Source: Nitrospirae bacterium JdFR-86 (GTDB lineage: Bacteria > Nitrospirota > Thermodesulfovibrionia > Thermodesulfovibrionales > JdFR-86). Taken from it: a stretch of 34,523 nt of DNA. Position numbers and translations under genes: made by a program. A model generated the notes under the pieces. The model ran no database searches and had not been told where the DNA came from. It saw nothing but the letters and a program-made list of their open reading frames with translations. Below, piece by piece: positions 1 to 8,500 of the stretch (its first letter is position 1; each line of letters begins with the position of its first letter). Where the stretch lies: the NCBI GenBank assembly GCA_002011815.1, contig MTOV01000002.1, positions 240,612 through 275,134 on the forward strand. The letters are read 5' to 3'.

Positions 1-2
1 CA

Positions 3-755
3 GCTGCCCATGCAGGAGATTATGTCATCGGTGAGGGTGATGGGCTGCACATCTCGGTCTGGGGAGTAAAAGAATTAAGCATATCCACAAAGGTTCGACC
101 TGACGGAAAGATTACAGTGCCAGCACTGGGCGAGGTGACTGTAACAGGTCTTACCCCCAAAGACCTGAAGATAATACTCACGAAAAAACTTAAAAAGCTC
201 ATTAAAAACCCTGTTGTCACTGTAGTGGTTACCGAGATAACCAACAACAAGGTTTATATTTTTGGCTCGGGGGTAAACCCCGGAGTCTATAACCTGAATC
301 GAAGAACCACGCTTCTGGAGCTTCTCTGCCAGATAGGTAACGTCAAAAACGCAGACCTTCGAAGAGCCTATGTGCTTAGAAAAGGAAAAAAGATTAAGGA
401 AAACTTTTACAAACTCTTCGTCAACGGAGACATATCAGAAGACATCACGATCGAACCGAATGATGTTGTTTTCTTCCCTTCACTGACTGATAAAAACGTT
501 TATGTGGTGGGTGCTGTCAATATGCCCAAGTTCATAGAGTACAGAGAAGGCTTGACCGTAATGGAGGCAATTCTTGAGGCAGGAGGTTTTACAAAGTTTG
601 CAAAGCAGAACAGCACAGTCATCTTCAGAAAGGACGGGGATAAAGAGATCTCAATCCCTGTGAGGATAAAAGACCTGATTCAGGACGGTGACCAGAGTCA
701 GAACGTAAGGCTGAAGCCAGGTGACTATGTAGTCGTCAAAGAGGGAATCTTCTAG
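3..755 (+). CDS. Polysaccharide export protein (Wza-like), 5' truncated
   Basis: Outer-membrane polysaccharide export protein that would form the channel for the finished polymer. The frame is open from base 3, so the gene begins outside the window and about 250 residues are visible; the GTG at 117 lies inside the domain and is not the start. Visible residues about 5-80 form the Poly_export domain (YVIGEGDGLHISVWG at its start, then VRPDGKITVPALGEV). Two SLBB domains follow, from about residue 83 (KVYIFGSGVNPGVY) and about 168 (NVYVVGAVNMPKF). The signal peptide and lipobox expected upstream cannot be seen. It is followed 11 bases later by the chain-length gene, the usual XrtA-locus order. 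Family assignment is firm; lipoprotein status is inferred. Confidence 0.93.
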   Translation, partial: AAHAGDYVIGEGDGLHISVWGVKELSISTKVRPDGKITVPALGEVTVTGLTPKDLKIILTKKLKKLIKNPVVTVVVTEITNNKVYIFGSGVNPGVYNLNRRTTLLELLCQIGNVKNADLRRAYVLRKGKKIKENFYKLFVNGDISEDITIEPNDVVFFPSLTDKNVYVVGAVNMPKFIEYREGLTVMEAILEAGGFTKFAKQNSTVIFRKDGDKEISIPVRIKDLIQDGDQSQNVRLKPGDYVVVKEGIF

Positions 756-766
756 GGGGAATATTA

Positions 767-2308
767 ATGGAGTCAACAGGCTCGGATATCAAAAGGTACT
801 TACATCTTATTAACAAAAGAAAGTATGTATTCATTATCACTGCAATCTCGATTGTAACCATTGCAGTGGCAATCAGTTATCTTCTGCCAAACATGTATGA
901 GGCTAAATGCACGGTGTTCATTGAGAGGAATGTCATCGAGAATCTCATCAAGGACATTGCTGTAACTCCATCCATGGAAGACAGGCTTAAGGTTCTGTCA
1001 TATGCAATGAAGAGCAGAAACCTTCTTCTTAAGGTAATAAAAGAGCTTGACCTCGATGTAAATCAGAAAAATCAGGCAGAGATAGAAAAAATGATTGAGC
1101 ATCTGCAGAAGAACACAACGATTGACACAGACAGCAAGAGAAACAAGAGCATGAACCTGTTCGTCGTATCCTACAGGGACAAAGACCCGGTGCTTGCCAA
1201 AAACTATGTCAACACGCTGGTAAGACGATACATCGAAGAGAACCTTTCAGAGAAGAGAAAAGAGGCCTACGGGGCTAACAGGTTTCTTTCAGAACAGATC
1301 AGGTTTTTCAAAGAAAAACTGGATAACGTAGAGTCTGAACTGGTCAACTTCAGAAAGGAAAGAGGTATTTTCATAGCCATAGACGAACGCAAAGTGGTGG
1401 ACGAAATAAAGAACGACCAGGAGGCGCTTGAAGAACTCAGGATTCGAAGAAAAGAACTGGAGGCTAAAAAGAAACTGGTAGAGCAACAGATGAAAGAGGA
1501 AAACCCTTATACAGTGGCAATATTCGGCAAGAAGATAGGAGACCCTAACGACAAGCTGATAGTGCTTCAGAACAAATTAAACGAGTTGTTGATGAAATAC
1601 ACAGAGAATTATCCAGAGGTAATCAGGGTAAAGGCAGAGATCGAGGCATTGAAGGAACAGCTAAAAACCGGACAGACAAAAACGGCTACAGAGGAGTCTC
1701 AGGCCTCTGAGACAGAGATGTCCACATTAAACCCTCTTTACCAGCAGTACAAGGAAGAGCTGGCAAAGATAGGGCTTGAACTTGCAGCACTTAAGGTAAA
1801 GGAAGAACATCTTAAGAAACGTATAGAGTCAAAGAAGGCTTACCTCAGGGACATTCCAGCAGAGAAGAAAAAACTTATGGACATGGAAAGAGAAAGGAAC
1901 ACTTACAAAAATATTTATGAAAAACTTGTTTACAGGCTCGGGCAGTCCGAGGTCTCAAAACAGATGGAGGTTCAGGACAAGGCAGCCACCTTCAGGATAG
2001 TAGATCCTGCTGTCCTGCCGACTAAACCTGTAAGTCCAAATAGGGTGAAGATTATACTCCTTGGGATTTTCGCCGCCTTTGCAGGAGGGCTTGGAATCGT
2101 CATAGCACTTGACCACATGGATAAGTCAGTGAAAACAGTTGATGCCCTTAAGACACTGGGATTCCCGGTACTTGCAATAATACCGAACATTCAGAATTCA
2201 GAAGAACTGATGGAAAAACGGAAAAGAGACATCATGGTTTACAGTCTTGCAGGGGCATATATGCTGTGCATTCTGGGAATCATGACGATAGAGTTACTGA
2301 AGACATAA
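767..2308 (+). CDS. Wzz-like chain-length determinant of the XrtA type
   Basis: Inner-membrane polysaccharide co-polymerase that sets polymer length with the neighbouring tyrosine kinase. The 513-residue protein has an N-terminal membrane segment at about 20-40, a long periplasmic coiled-coil region at about 165-400 rich in E/K/L, and the Wzz signature PAVLPTKPVSPNR just before a second membrane segment at about 425-447. A further hydrophobic stretch at about 487-510 ends the protein. The cytoplasmic kinase domain is absent and is supplied by the next gene, a split arrangement typical of XrtA loci. The start is preceded by AGGGGGA at a sensible distance. Identity as a Wzz/chain-length protein is firm. 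Confidence 0.93.
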   Translation: MESTGSDIKRYLHLINKRKYVFIITAISIVTIAVAISYLLPNMYEAKCTVFIERNVIENLIKDIAVTPSMEDRLKVLSYAMKSRNLLLKVIKELDLDVNQKNQAEIEKMIEHLQKNTTIDTDSKRNKSMNLFVVSYRDKDPVLAKNYVNTLVRRYIEENLSEKRKEAYGANRFLSEQIRFFKEKLDNVESELVNFRKERGIFIAIDERKVVDEIKNDQEALEELRIRRKELEAKKKLVEQQMKEENPYTVAIFGKKIGDPNDKLIVLQNKLNELLMKYTENYPEVIRVKAEIEALKEQLKTGQTKTATEESQASETEMSTLNPLYQQYKEELAKIGLELAALKVKEEHLKKRIESKKAYLRDIPAEKKKLMDMERERNTYKNIYEKLVYRLGQSEVSKQMEVQDKAATFRIVDPAVLPTKPVSPNRVKIILLGIFAAFAGGLGIVIALDHMDKSVKTVDALKTLGFPVLAIIPNIQNSEELMEKRKRDIMVYSLAGAYMLCILGIMTIELLKT

Positions 2309-2320
2309 AGGAGAGACTGT

Positions 2321-3139
2321 ATGAGCAGAATAGAGAAAGCACTTGAGAAGGCAACAAGACTGAGGAATAAGACAAGTAGCGGTGCAGTCAGTGAGACACT
2401 TGCCGTCAGGGAAGATACACTCGATGTAACAAAGGTAAGCTCTTACATTATTACCCTGACTGACCCGACTTCTCCAATCTCTGAAGAGTACAGGAAGCTG
2501 AAGTCTATGGTCGTAAGACTTACAAAGCAGGAGGGCTTCAAAAACACAATCATGGTAACAAGCACACTTAGCAAGGAAGGCAAAAGCATTACTGCTATAA
2601 ATCTTGCAATTACATTGTCTCAGGAGTACGACTACACCGTGCTGTTGATTGATGCAGACCTTAGAGACCCGTCCTTGCACAGGTACCTCAATCTGACTCC
2701 GGAGGCAGGCCTTACTGACTGTCTTGTTGACGGGCTTGATATAAGCAGGGCTCTGCTGAAGCCAGGCATAGGCAAACTGTCGTTTCTGCCCTCAGGAAAG
2801 AAAGTAAAGAATCCGGTTGAGCTTCTGGCTTCGCAGAGGATGAAGGAACTTATTGATGAAATCAAACACCGTTATTCAGACAGATACATTATCATTGACA
2901 CTCCGCCGACACTTCCTTTTGCAGAGACACGCTCCATCAGCGCACTGGTTGACGGCATAGTGTTCGTGGTTAAAGAAGGTGTGGCTTCTCTTCAGAACAT
3001 CAGTGATGCCCTGGAGATTCTTAAAGACCATAACATACTCGGCATAGTGTACAACGATGTTGGCATTGAGAGTCTGGAAGGCAGGTATCACTATTATTAT
3101 CCCTACAGCCAGCATGCAAATACTAAGGAAGGTGCTTGA
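2321..3139 (+). CDS. Tyrosine autokinase (BY-kinase) of polysaccharide export
   Basis: Cytoplasmic bacterial tyrosine kinase that cycles between phosphorylated and unphosphorylated states to control the Wzz-like partner encoded just upstream. A Walker A motif lies at about residues 80-89 (TSTLSKEGKS; the usual Gly-Glu-Gly-Lys has Lys-Glu-Gly-Lys here), the Walker A' motif LLIDADLRDP at 108-117, and the C-terminal tyrosine cluster YHYYYPYS at about 256-263 is the autophosphorylation tail. AAGGAG precedes the ATG. The TGA stop overlaps the ATG of the next gene (TGATG), suggesting translational coupling. Length (272) is usual for the separate-kinase form. Confidence 0.94.
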   Translation: MSRIEKALEKATRLRNKTSSGAVSETLAVREDTLDVTKVSSYIITLTDPTSPISEEYRKLKSMVVRLTKQEGFKNTIMVTSTLSKEGKSITAINLAITLSQEYDYTVLLIDADLRDPSLHRYLNLTPEAGLTDCLVDGLDISRALLKPGIGKLSFLPSGKKVKNPVELLASQRMKELIDEIKHRYSDRYIIIDTPPTLPFAETRSISALVDGIVFVVKEGVASLQNISDALEILKDHNILGIVYNDVGIESLEGRYHYYYPYSQHANTKEGA

Positions 3140-4302
3140 TGACAAGAGGTATGTACGAAGAATTTTTTAATTTCAGGACAAAGCCTTTTGAGCTTGTACC
3201 GAACCCTGACTTCCTGTATCTGAGTAAAACACATAAGAAGGCACTGACCCACCTCGACTACGGGATAAGGGAAAAGGCAGGATTCATACTCCTGACAGGG
3301 GAAGTTGGCTCTGGAAAAACCACCCTTATAAGGGACTTTATAAAGAGGTTGGATGGAAAGGTAACCCTCTCGAAGGTATTCAACACGAAGGTAAACTCTG
3401 AGCAACTCATCTCGATGATCAACGATGACTTTGGTCTTGATATCAAGGGTAAGGACAAAGTCCTGCTGCTGAAGGAACTTTATGACTTCCTTATTGACCA
3501 GTATGCGAAAGGATACCACTGCGTGCTCATAATTGACGAGGCACAGAACCTTACGACAGAACTCCTTGAAGAAATCAGGATGCTGTCGAATCTTGAGACA
3601 GACAGGTCCAAACTCCTGCAGATAATACTGGCAGGGCAACCTGAACTTAAAAAGATACTTGCCTTGCCAGAACTCCGACAGCTAAGACAGCGCATAAGCA
3701 TAAGCTGCCATCTCCTGCCACTTACAAAAAAGGAAACAGAGGAGTACATATTCCACAGACTTGAGATAGCAGGCAACAGAGATGCAGTCAAGTTTGCAGA
3801 CGGAACTATTGACATTATTCACAGTTTTAGCAGGGGAATTCCAAGGCTCGTCAATATCGTCTGCGACTTTCTACTTCTGTCAGCGTACGTCGAAGAGACA
3901 AAAGAGCTTACGGCAGACCTTGTCAAAGAGGTCATTGACGATATAGAGATGGAAACCGGTTACTGGCAGGATGAAACAGATGCACAGCCAACGGACAAAG
4001 ACCTGATAGACCGTCTGGACAGGCTCGAAAAAGAGGTCTCAATGCTCAAGGTCGACTACGCAAGAAAAGAAGAAATATCCCGAAGGCTTTTTGAACTGGA
4101 GAAGATGTTTATAAAGTGCATCAACAAGAACCAGACAGACTTTATAAAGGCAGGAATCAGACTTAGGCATGAACTCAAAATAATCAAGGCGATATCTGCT
4201 GAATTGGGAAAAGAAGTCAGACAGATGTTAGAGAAAAGAAAGTCAGGTTTTACTGAAGAAAACAGCCGACTTTCAGTTGTTGTGCAGAAGGACATCAGAT
4301 GA
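3139..4302 (+). CDS. XrtA-associated ExeA-like AAA ATPase
   Basis: ATPase of the ExeA/GspA type regularly found in XrtA exopolysaccharide loci; its exact task is unknown, but the family links ATP use to envelope assembly. Starting at the ATG that overlaps the kinase stop, it has the family opening (MYEEFFNFRTKPFELVPNP), Walker A GEVGSGKTT at about 54-62 and Walker B LIIDEAQ at about 128-134. The C-terminal third (about 280-370) is heptad-like and charged (LIDRLDRLEKEVSMLK), probably a coiled coil. TTG at 3136 and ATG at 3151 are alternative starts. AAGGA about ten bases upstream favours 3139. The stop overlaps the next start. Confidence 0.9.
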   Translation: MTRGMYEEFFNFRTKPFELVPNPDFLYLSKTHKKALTHLDYGIREKAGFILLTGEVGSGKTTLIRDFIKRLDGKVTLSKVFNTKVNSEQLISMINDDFGLDIKGKDKVLLLKELYDFLIDQYAKGYHCVLIIDEAQNLTTELLEEIRMLSNLETDRSKLLQIILAGQPELKKILALPELRQLRQRISISCHLLPLTKKETEEYIFHRLEIAGNRDAVKFADGTIDIIHSFSRGIPRLVNIVCDFLLLSAYVEETKELTADLVKEVIDDIEMETGYWQDETDAQPTDKDLIDRLDRLEKEVSMLKVDYARKEEISRRLFELEKMFIKCINKNQTDFIKAGIRLRHELKIIKAISAELGKEVRQMLEKRKSGFTEENSRLSVVVQKDIR

Positions 4303-4832
4303 TGGCAAGAGAAGGGTTTTATATGGACGAGCAGGTACTCAACTGGTATGCCTTGTATGTAAAGTCAAGGCATGAGTTTTTTACACAAGGCGAGCTGACT
4401 AAAAAAGGGATAGAGACGTACCTGCCTTCTGTAAAAAGGCTTAGACGCTGGAAGGACAGAAAGAAGTTCGTCGAATTCCCGCTCTTTCCCGGATACCTTT
4501 TTGTGCACATACGACCTAATCCAGAGGAATTTATCAATGTACTTAAGACGATGGGAGCTGTAACCCTTGTTTCTGCAGAATCAGGGCGTCCGACACCTGT
4601 GCCTCCTGAGGAAATAAACTCTCTAAAGCTTTTGCTTAAAAGCGGTAAGGACTTCGACATCTATCCTCATCTGAAAGAGAGGACACGGGTCAGGGTAAAA
4701 AGAGGACCCCTGAAAGGTGCAGAGGGGGTTCTGAAAAGCAAAGAAGACCAGCATATATTTCTGGTTAACATAGAGCTTTTGGGCAGAAGTCTGGGTGTGA
4801 AGATTTACGCAGACGACATAGAACAGGCCTGA
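4299..4832 (+). CDS. NusG/RfaH-like transcription antiterminator
   Basis: NusG paralogue expected to bind RNA polymerase and help it read through the long polysaccharide operon. The NGN domain starts at about residue 14 (WYALYVKSRHE) and includes FPLFPGYLFVHIRP; the C-terminal KOW region has RTRVRVKRGPLKGAEGVL. Length (177) fits the RfaH/UpxY/LoaP group, and its place inside a polysaccharide operon makes it a specialised paralogue, not housekeeping NusG. The first ATG overlaps the ATPase stop (ATGA) and has AGAAGGA upstream. ATG 4323, with GAAGGG upstream, is an equally plausible start just before the domain. The gap that follows carries RNA hairpins and an ops-like motif that could be its target. 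Confidence 0.9.
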   Translation: MMAREGFYMDEQVLNWYALYVKSRHEFFTQGELTKKGIETYLPSVKRLRRWKDRKKFVEFPLFPGYLFVHIRPNPEEFINVLKTMGAVTLVSAESGRPTPVPPEEINSLKLLLKSGKDFDIYPHLKERTRVRVKRGPLKGAEGVLKSKEDQHIFLVNIELLGRSLGVKIYADDIEQA

Positions 4833-4853
4833 AAGCCCTACCGAGACTTAAAA

Positions 4854-4873
4854 AAGACTTAGGGAGAAGTCTT
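4854..4873 (+). promoter_or_regulatory. Leader hairpin 1 downstream of the NusG paralogue
   Basis: AAGACTT and AAGTCTT are perfect 7-base inverted arms around the loop AGGGAG, in the untranslated gap after the antiterminator gene. No U-run follows, so it is not a canonical terminator. Bases 4869-4873 are also needed by hairpin 2, so the two structures exclude each other. Confidence 0.5.
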
Positions 4874-4903
4874 CTCTGTTACACCGCATGTAACTGAGAA
4901 GGC
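4869..4903 (+). promoter_or_regulatory. Leader hairpin 2, competing with hairpin 1
   Basis: The 14-base arms 4869-4882 and 4890-4903 pair with 12 Watson-Crick pairs, one G-U pair (4870/4902) and one T-T mismatch (4877/4895), around the 7-base loop ACCGCAT. This is the longest inverted repeat I see in an intergenic part of the window. It ends at the start of an ops-like sequence. A role as an antiterminator recruitment or pausing element is inferred from position only. Confidence 0.5.
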
Positions 4904-4912
4904 GGAGCATTG
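4901..4912 (+). promoter_or_regulatory. ops-like motif (weak)
   Basis: GGCGGAGCATTG resembles the RfaH-recruiting ops element GGCGGTAGCGTG with one missing base and one other change. It sits directly at the 3' foot of hairpin 2, 69 bases after the stop of a NusG paralogue. GGCGGA also occurs by chance in several glycine codon pairs in this window, so the match alone is weak. Confidence 0.25.
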
Positions 4913-4975
4913 CCCAGACCATGAAAGTCTATCGCAGAGAATTACAAGATGACAGAAAACGGATAAAGAGCGTTC

Positions 4976-6196
4976 GTGAAGTTAAGGATTTTAGCCATAG
5001 CAGTGCTTACACTTTTCTCTGCCATTGTAGCTGAGCCTGCTGAGTTCAGGATTCAGCCGTCTTTCAGTATCAGCGAAGAATACAATGACAATATCCTTCT
5101 TGAAGAAGACAAGACAGAAGACTACATTACGAGACTCTTGCCCTCGGTCACGTTGAAATACGAAGCACCGCTGTGGAAATGGGACATCAGATACACGCTC
5201 GATTACAGAGACTACGCAAAAGGAACACGGGCAGATGAAGCAGCGCACAAACTCAGTGCCGATGGATATATCGAATTGTTGAATGAACGGTTGTTTATGA
5301 ATCTAAGTGATAAATTCAGCAGGGAATCCTTGGATATTACAAGGGATTTTACCAAAGAAAGCCTGTTTGTGAACCAGTCAGACAAGAATGTCTTTACGGC
5401 AAATCCTTATTTCGTTCTAAGACCAAACCCTCTGACAAGTATAACAATAGGGTATATCTACACGAACATCTGGTACAGAGAGGACACAGCAGTGGATAAG
5501 GCAGACAATACAGCATATATCGAGTCGGCATTCGAACTGTCGCCGAAAGTGCAGTTGAACGCAGGGTATAAATACACGCAGGAAGACAGCGATGCCAAAG
5601 ACTATGATAAATCCGATGTATATATTGGCTCAAGATACGAATACGCAGAAGGCTCATATCTTTCCGGCACGATAGGAAACAGCTGGCTGGATTTTAAAGG
5701 TGGAAAAAGCCACAGCAATGTGTTCTGGAACGGAAGCATCGTCCATAGATTTTCTGCATTTACAGGCTCTCTGGAGGCTTCTCTGGACTACATTGAGAAC
5801 CCTCAGGGAAACCCATCAAGGGTAAATACATATTCAATGTCTGTCTTCAGAGCGCGTGAGAGAAGCTCTCTAAACTTCTCTGCATCAGTTAAGGAGTACA
5901 GGGATTCAGAGACCAAGGGCCTGCAGACCAAAACTTATACAGGAAATGGCAACATCAAATACGAGTTTACACCGAAGCTGACAGGCAATGTTGATTTCAC
6001 TGTCGAAAAGTTTGAAGAAAAACTCCAGCTCTCCTATACGAGGCGATTCCTCGTAGGTCTGGAAATCGAATATATGTTTTCCAAAGGCCTTGCATTAAAT
6101 TTTAAGTACCGGCATACAGATTCTTACTCACCAAAGATTGCATCCGACAACTATGACAACAACAGATTCATAGTTATGGCAGAAAAGAGTTTTTAA
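4976..6196 (+). CDS. XrtA-locus outer-membrane beta-barrel protein
   Basis: Secreted protein of the beta-barrel family found in XrtA/PEP-CTERM polysaccharide loci, likely an outer-membrane partner of polymer export. It starts at GTG with AAAGAG upstream. The signal peptide is about residues 1-19 (LAIAVLTLFSAIVA, cleavage before EP). The mature protein opens with QPSFSISEEYNDNILLEE, the family's hallmark, and then shows repeated alternating amphipathic strands with aromatic ends through the last strand (FIVMAEKSF, with terminal phenylalanine as in many outer-membrane proteins). Length 406 residues. There is no enzymatic motif. The preceding 143-base gap holds the leader hairpins, so this gene may head the segment controlled by the antiterminator. 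Confidence 0.85.
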   Translation: MKLRILAIAVLTLFSAIVAEPAEFRIQPSFSISEEYNDNILLEEDKTEDYITRLLPSVTLKYEAPLWKWDIRYTLDYRDYAKGTRADEAAHKLSADGYIELLNERLFMNLSDKFSRESLDITRDFTKESLFVNQSDKNVFTANPYFVLRPNPLTSITIGYIYTNIWYREDTAVDKADNTAYIESAFELSPKVQLNAGYKYTQEDSDAKDYDKSDVYIGSRYEYAEGSYLSGTIGNSWLDFKGGKSHSNVFWNGSIVHRFSAFTGSLEASLDYIENPQGNPSRVNTYSMSVFRARERSSLNFSASVKEYRDSETKGLQTKTYTGNGNIKYEFTPKLTGNVDFTVEKFEEKLQLSYTRRFLVGLEIEYMFSKGLALNFKYRHTDSYSPKIASDNYDNNRFIVMAEKSF

Positions 6197-6219
6197 ACAT
6201 CTACTGTCACGGAAAAAGC

Positions 6220-7368
6220 ATGAAAAACCTCTTGTTTAAGAACAAAAAGCTCGAGTCTTCTATTCGGCTTACGGATTATCTGGCTGATCAGACCTCTGGA
6301 CTTTATGTCGAGGATTATTTTAATGAGTTGCTCTCTCTGGAGAGGAAAAGAACAGAGCGTTCGAGAAAGCCGTTTCTGCTGATGCTTCTGAGCATCAAAG
6401 AGACTGCTCTTTATGGAACAAGACAAGAGGTCATAAAAAAGATAGCATCAGCATTGTTTTCATCCACAAGAGAGATAGATGTAAAAGGCTGGTATAAATA
6501 TGACTCTGTCATAGGAGTCATATTTGCAGAGATGAACGGGATAGACAAAAACTCAGTGGAACTCAAGATATATAACAGCCTGAATAAAGTCCTGACCCCG
6601 GAACAGATGAGAAGAATCGAAATATCCTTTCATGTTTTCCCGGAGGATCCTGATGACCAGAGGCCTCATCGTCCGCCTGATTTAAACCTATACCCTGATC
6701 TATCAAGGCGGAACTCTTCCAAGAAGCCGTCTCTCCTTCTTAAAAGGGTTATTGACATTATAGGTGGAATTACCGGGTTGGTTGTCTTTTCACCTTTGTT
6801 CGTCATCATTGCGCTTTCGATTAAACTTTCTTCTAAAGGACCGATACTGTTTAAACAAGAGCGGGTTGGCTTATTCGGAAAGAGATTCACTTTCTTAAAA
6901 TTCAGGTCAATGTATGTTGACAACGACCCGAACATCCATAAGGAATACATCAAGCAGTTCATCTGCGAACAGAAGGCGCACAGTGCAAACGACGGTAATG
7001 GACAGAACCGTGTATATAAGATAGAAAAAGACCCAAGGGTCACCCCTGTTGGAAGACTGCTACGCAAGACCAGTCTCGATGAACTTCCCCAGTTTCTAAA
7101 CGTACTTAAAGGGGAGATGTCCCTTGTAGGTCCACGCCCTCCCATCCCTTACGAGCTGGAAAACTACGACATCTGGCACAGACGCAGAGTGCTTGAGGTA
7201 AAGCCCGGAATCACAGGGCTCTGGCAGGTTAAAGGCAGAAGCTTTACTACATTCGATGAGATGGTGCGACTGGATCTCAAATACGTAAGAGAATGGTCTT
7301 TGTGGCTGGACATTAAGATTCTGTTTCAGACGCCTTGGGTTGTCTTGAGTGGCAAAGGTGCTTATTAA
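6220..7368 (+). CDS. Initiating sugar-phosphate transferase with degenerate GGDEF-like N-terminus
   Basis: Monotopic phosphoglycosyl transferase that moves a sugar phosphate from a UDP sugar to undecaprenyl phosphate, the first committed step of the repeat unit. The catalytic half starts at about residue 172 with the reentrant membrane helix (RVIDIIGGITGLVVFSPLF). It contains KFRSM (227-231), the Asp-Glu dyad in DELPQ (D287, E288) and GPRPP, all intact. The first 145 residues have no membrane helices. They read like a GGDEF fold (RSRKPFLLMLLSI, then STREIDVKGWYKYDSVIGVIF) with the GGDEF residues replaced by YDSV, so cyclase activity is unlikely. WbaP-type relatives have membrane helices there instead. 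Confidence 0.9.
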   Translation: MKNLLFKNKKLESSIRLTDYLADQTSGLYVEDYFNELLSLERKRTERSRKPFLLMLLSIKETALYGTRQEVIKKIASALFSSTREIDVKGWYKYDSVIGVIFAEMNGIDKNSVELKIYNSLNKVLTPEQMRRIEISFHVFPEDPDDQRPHRPPDLNLYPDLSRRNSSKKPSLLLKRVIDIIGGITGLVVFSPLFVIIALSIKLSSKGPILFKQERVGLFGKRFTFLKFRSMYVDNDPNIHKEYIKQFICEQKAHSANDGNGQNRVYKIEKDPRVTPVGRLLRKTSLDELPQFLNVLKGEMSLVGPRPPIPYELENYDIWHRRRVLEVKPGITGLWQVKGRSFTTFDEMVRLDLKYVREWSLWLDIKILFQTPWVVLSGKGAY

Positions 7369-7396
7369 TAAATAATTTTTTGATAAAGGAGAAGAA

Positions 7397-8500
7397 ATGG
7401 AGGTATATCCTGTAAATATCAGTGAAAGGGTTGTTACAAAAGATGTTGTGGGTTTTGTTGAATCCGAATCTGTCCGGATAGCACCCCGCCACGATGGTAT
7501 ACGTATCGGTGTTATCGGATATGGCTACTGGGGACCTAACATAGTACGGAATTTCAACAGCATTGAAGAGGCAAGCGTCCACTCTGTCTGCGACAGAAAC
7601 CAGGAAGCCTTAGGGCGGGCAAAGAGGGTATATCCAGCTATAGAAGTGACATCAGATTATCGTGAGATTGTCACATCTGCAGAGATAGATGCAGTTGCAG
7701 TCATCACCCCTGTATCAACGCATTATGAACTTGCCAAGAAGGCTCTTCAGAACGGAAAGCATGTTTTTGTGGAAAAACCCTTCACTGCCACTGCCGCACA
7801 AGCAGAAGAGCTGATAGAACTGGCAGAGAGGAAAAGGCTCAAGATTATGGTTGACCATACTTTTCTCTTTACCGGTGCAGTGAGAAAAATCAAACAAATC
7901 CTTGATGAAGACATATTGGGAGACCTGTATTATTACGACTCCATGAGGGTAAATCTCGGGCTTTTCCAGCATGACGTTAATGTAATCTGGGATCTTGCCC
8001 CCCATGACTTATCCATCATGGATTACCTTATCGAAGAGAAACCTGTTGCTATATCAGCAAACGGAACATCGCACTTCAACGGGATGGAGGATGTTGCCTA
8101 CATCACTGTTCACTTTAACAGCAATATGATTGCTCACTTTAATGTAAACTGGCTGTCGCCTGTCAAGGTTAGAAAGACACTTATTGGCGGAGAGAAGAAG
8201 ATGTTGCTCTGGAATGATCTGGAGGCAGATGAAAAAATCAAGATCTACGACAAGGGAGTTGAGGTGGAAAATAAAGAAGGGATATACAACCTGCTTGTCA
8301 GTTATCGTTCAGGCGACATGTGGGTGCCAAAAGTAGATCAGAACGAGGCACTCAAAATAGAAACAGAGCACTTTATTGACTGCATCATAAATGACGAGAC
8401 ACCAATTAATGACGGGTACGCTGGTCTTAGGGTGGTAAGGATGCTCGAGGCGTGCAACAAATCAGTAAAGAACAATGGGAAACTGGTGAAATTGTCATGA
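7397..8500 (+). CDS. Gfo/Idh/MocA nucleotide-sugar oxidoreductase (WbpB/WlbA-like)
   Basis: NAD-dependent sugar-nucleotide oxidoreductase. The Rossmann motif GVIGYGYWGPN is at 38-48 and the family's EKP at 126-128; the C-terminal domain includes APHDLSIMDYL. A 35-residue tail precedes the Rossmann fold, but AAAGGAG just before this ATG supports the start. It is followed, with an ATGA overlap, by a hexapeptide acyltransferase and then an aminotransferase. That trio matches the WbpB/WbpD/WbpE logic that oxidises C3 of a UDP-N-acetyl-glucuronate, aminates it and acetylates the amine. The UDP-GlcNAc dehydrogenase that would feed it is not in the window. Family firm, substrate inferred. Confidence 0.88.
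   Translation: MEVYPVNISERVVTKDVVGFVESESVRIAPRHDGIRIGVIGYGYWGPNIVRNFNSIEEASVHSVCDRNQEALGRAKRVYPAIEVTSDYREIVTSAEIDAVAVITPVSTHYELAKKALQNGKHVFVEKPFTATAAQAEELIELAERKRLKIMVDHTFLFTGAVRKIKQILDEDILGDLYYYDSMRVNLGLFQHDVNVIWDLAPHDLSIMDYLIEEKPVAISANGTSHFNGMEDVAYITVHFNSNMIAHFNVNWLSPVKVRKTLIGGEKKMLLWNDLEADEKIKIYDKGVEVENKEGIYNLLVSYRSGDMWVPKVDQNEALKIETEHFIDCIINDETPINDGYAGLRVVRMLEACNKSVKNNGKLVKLS

Noticed and set aside
2294-3639. Several minus-strand open frames of 77 to 178 codons
   Set aside because: All are antisense to the kinase and ATPase genes, are low-complexity or cysteine-rich, and lack any family feature.
4921-5031. Short ATG-led frame in the leader before the barrel gene
   Set aside because: It runs into the barrel signal-peptide coding sequence in another frame and has no ribosome site.
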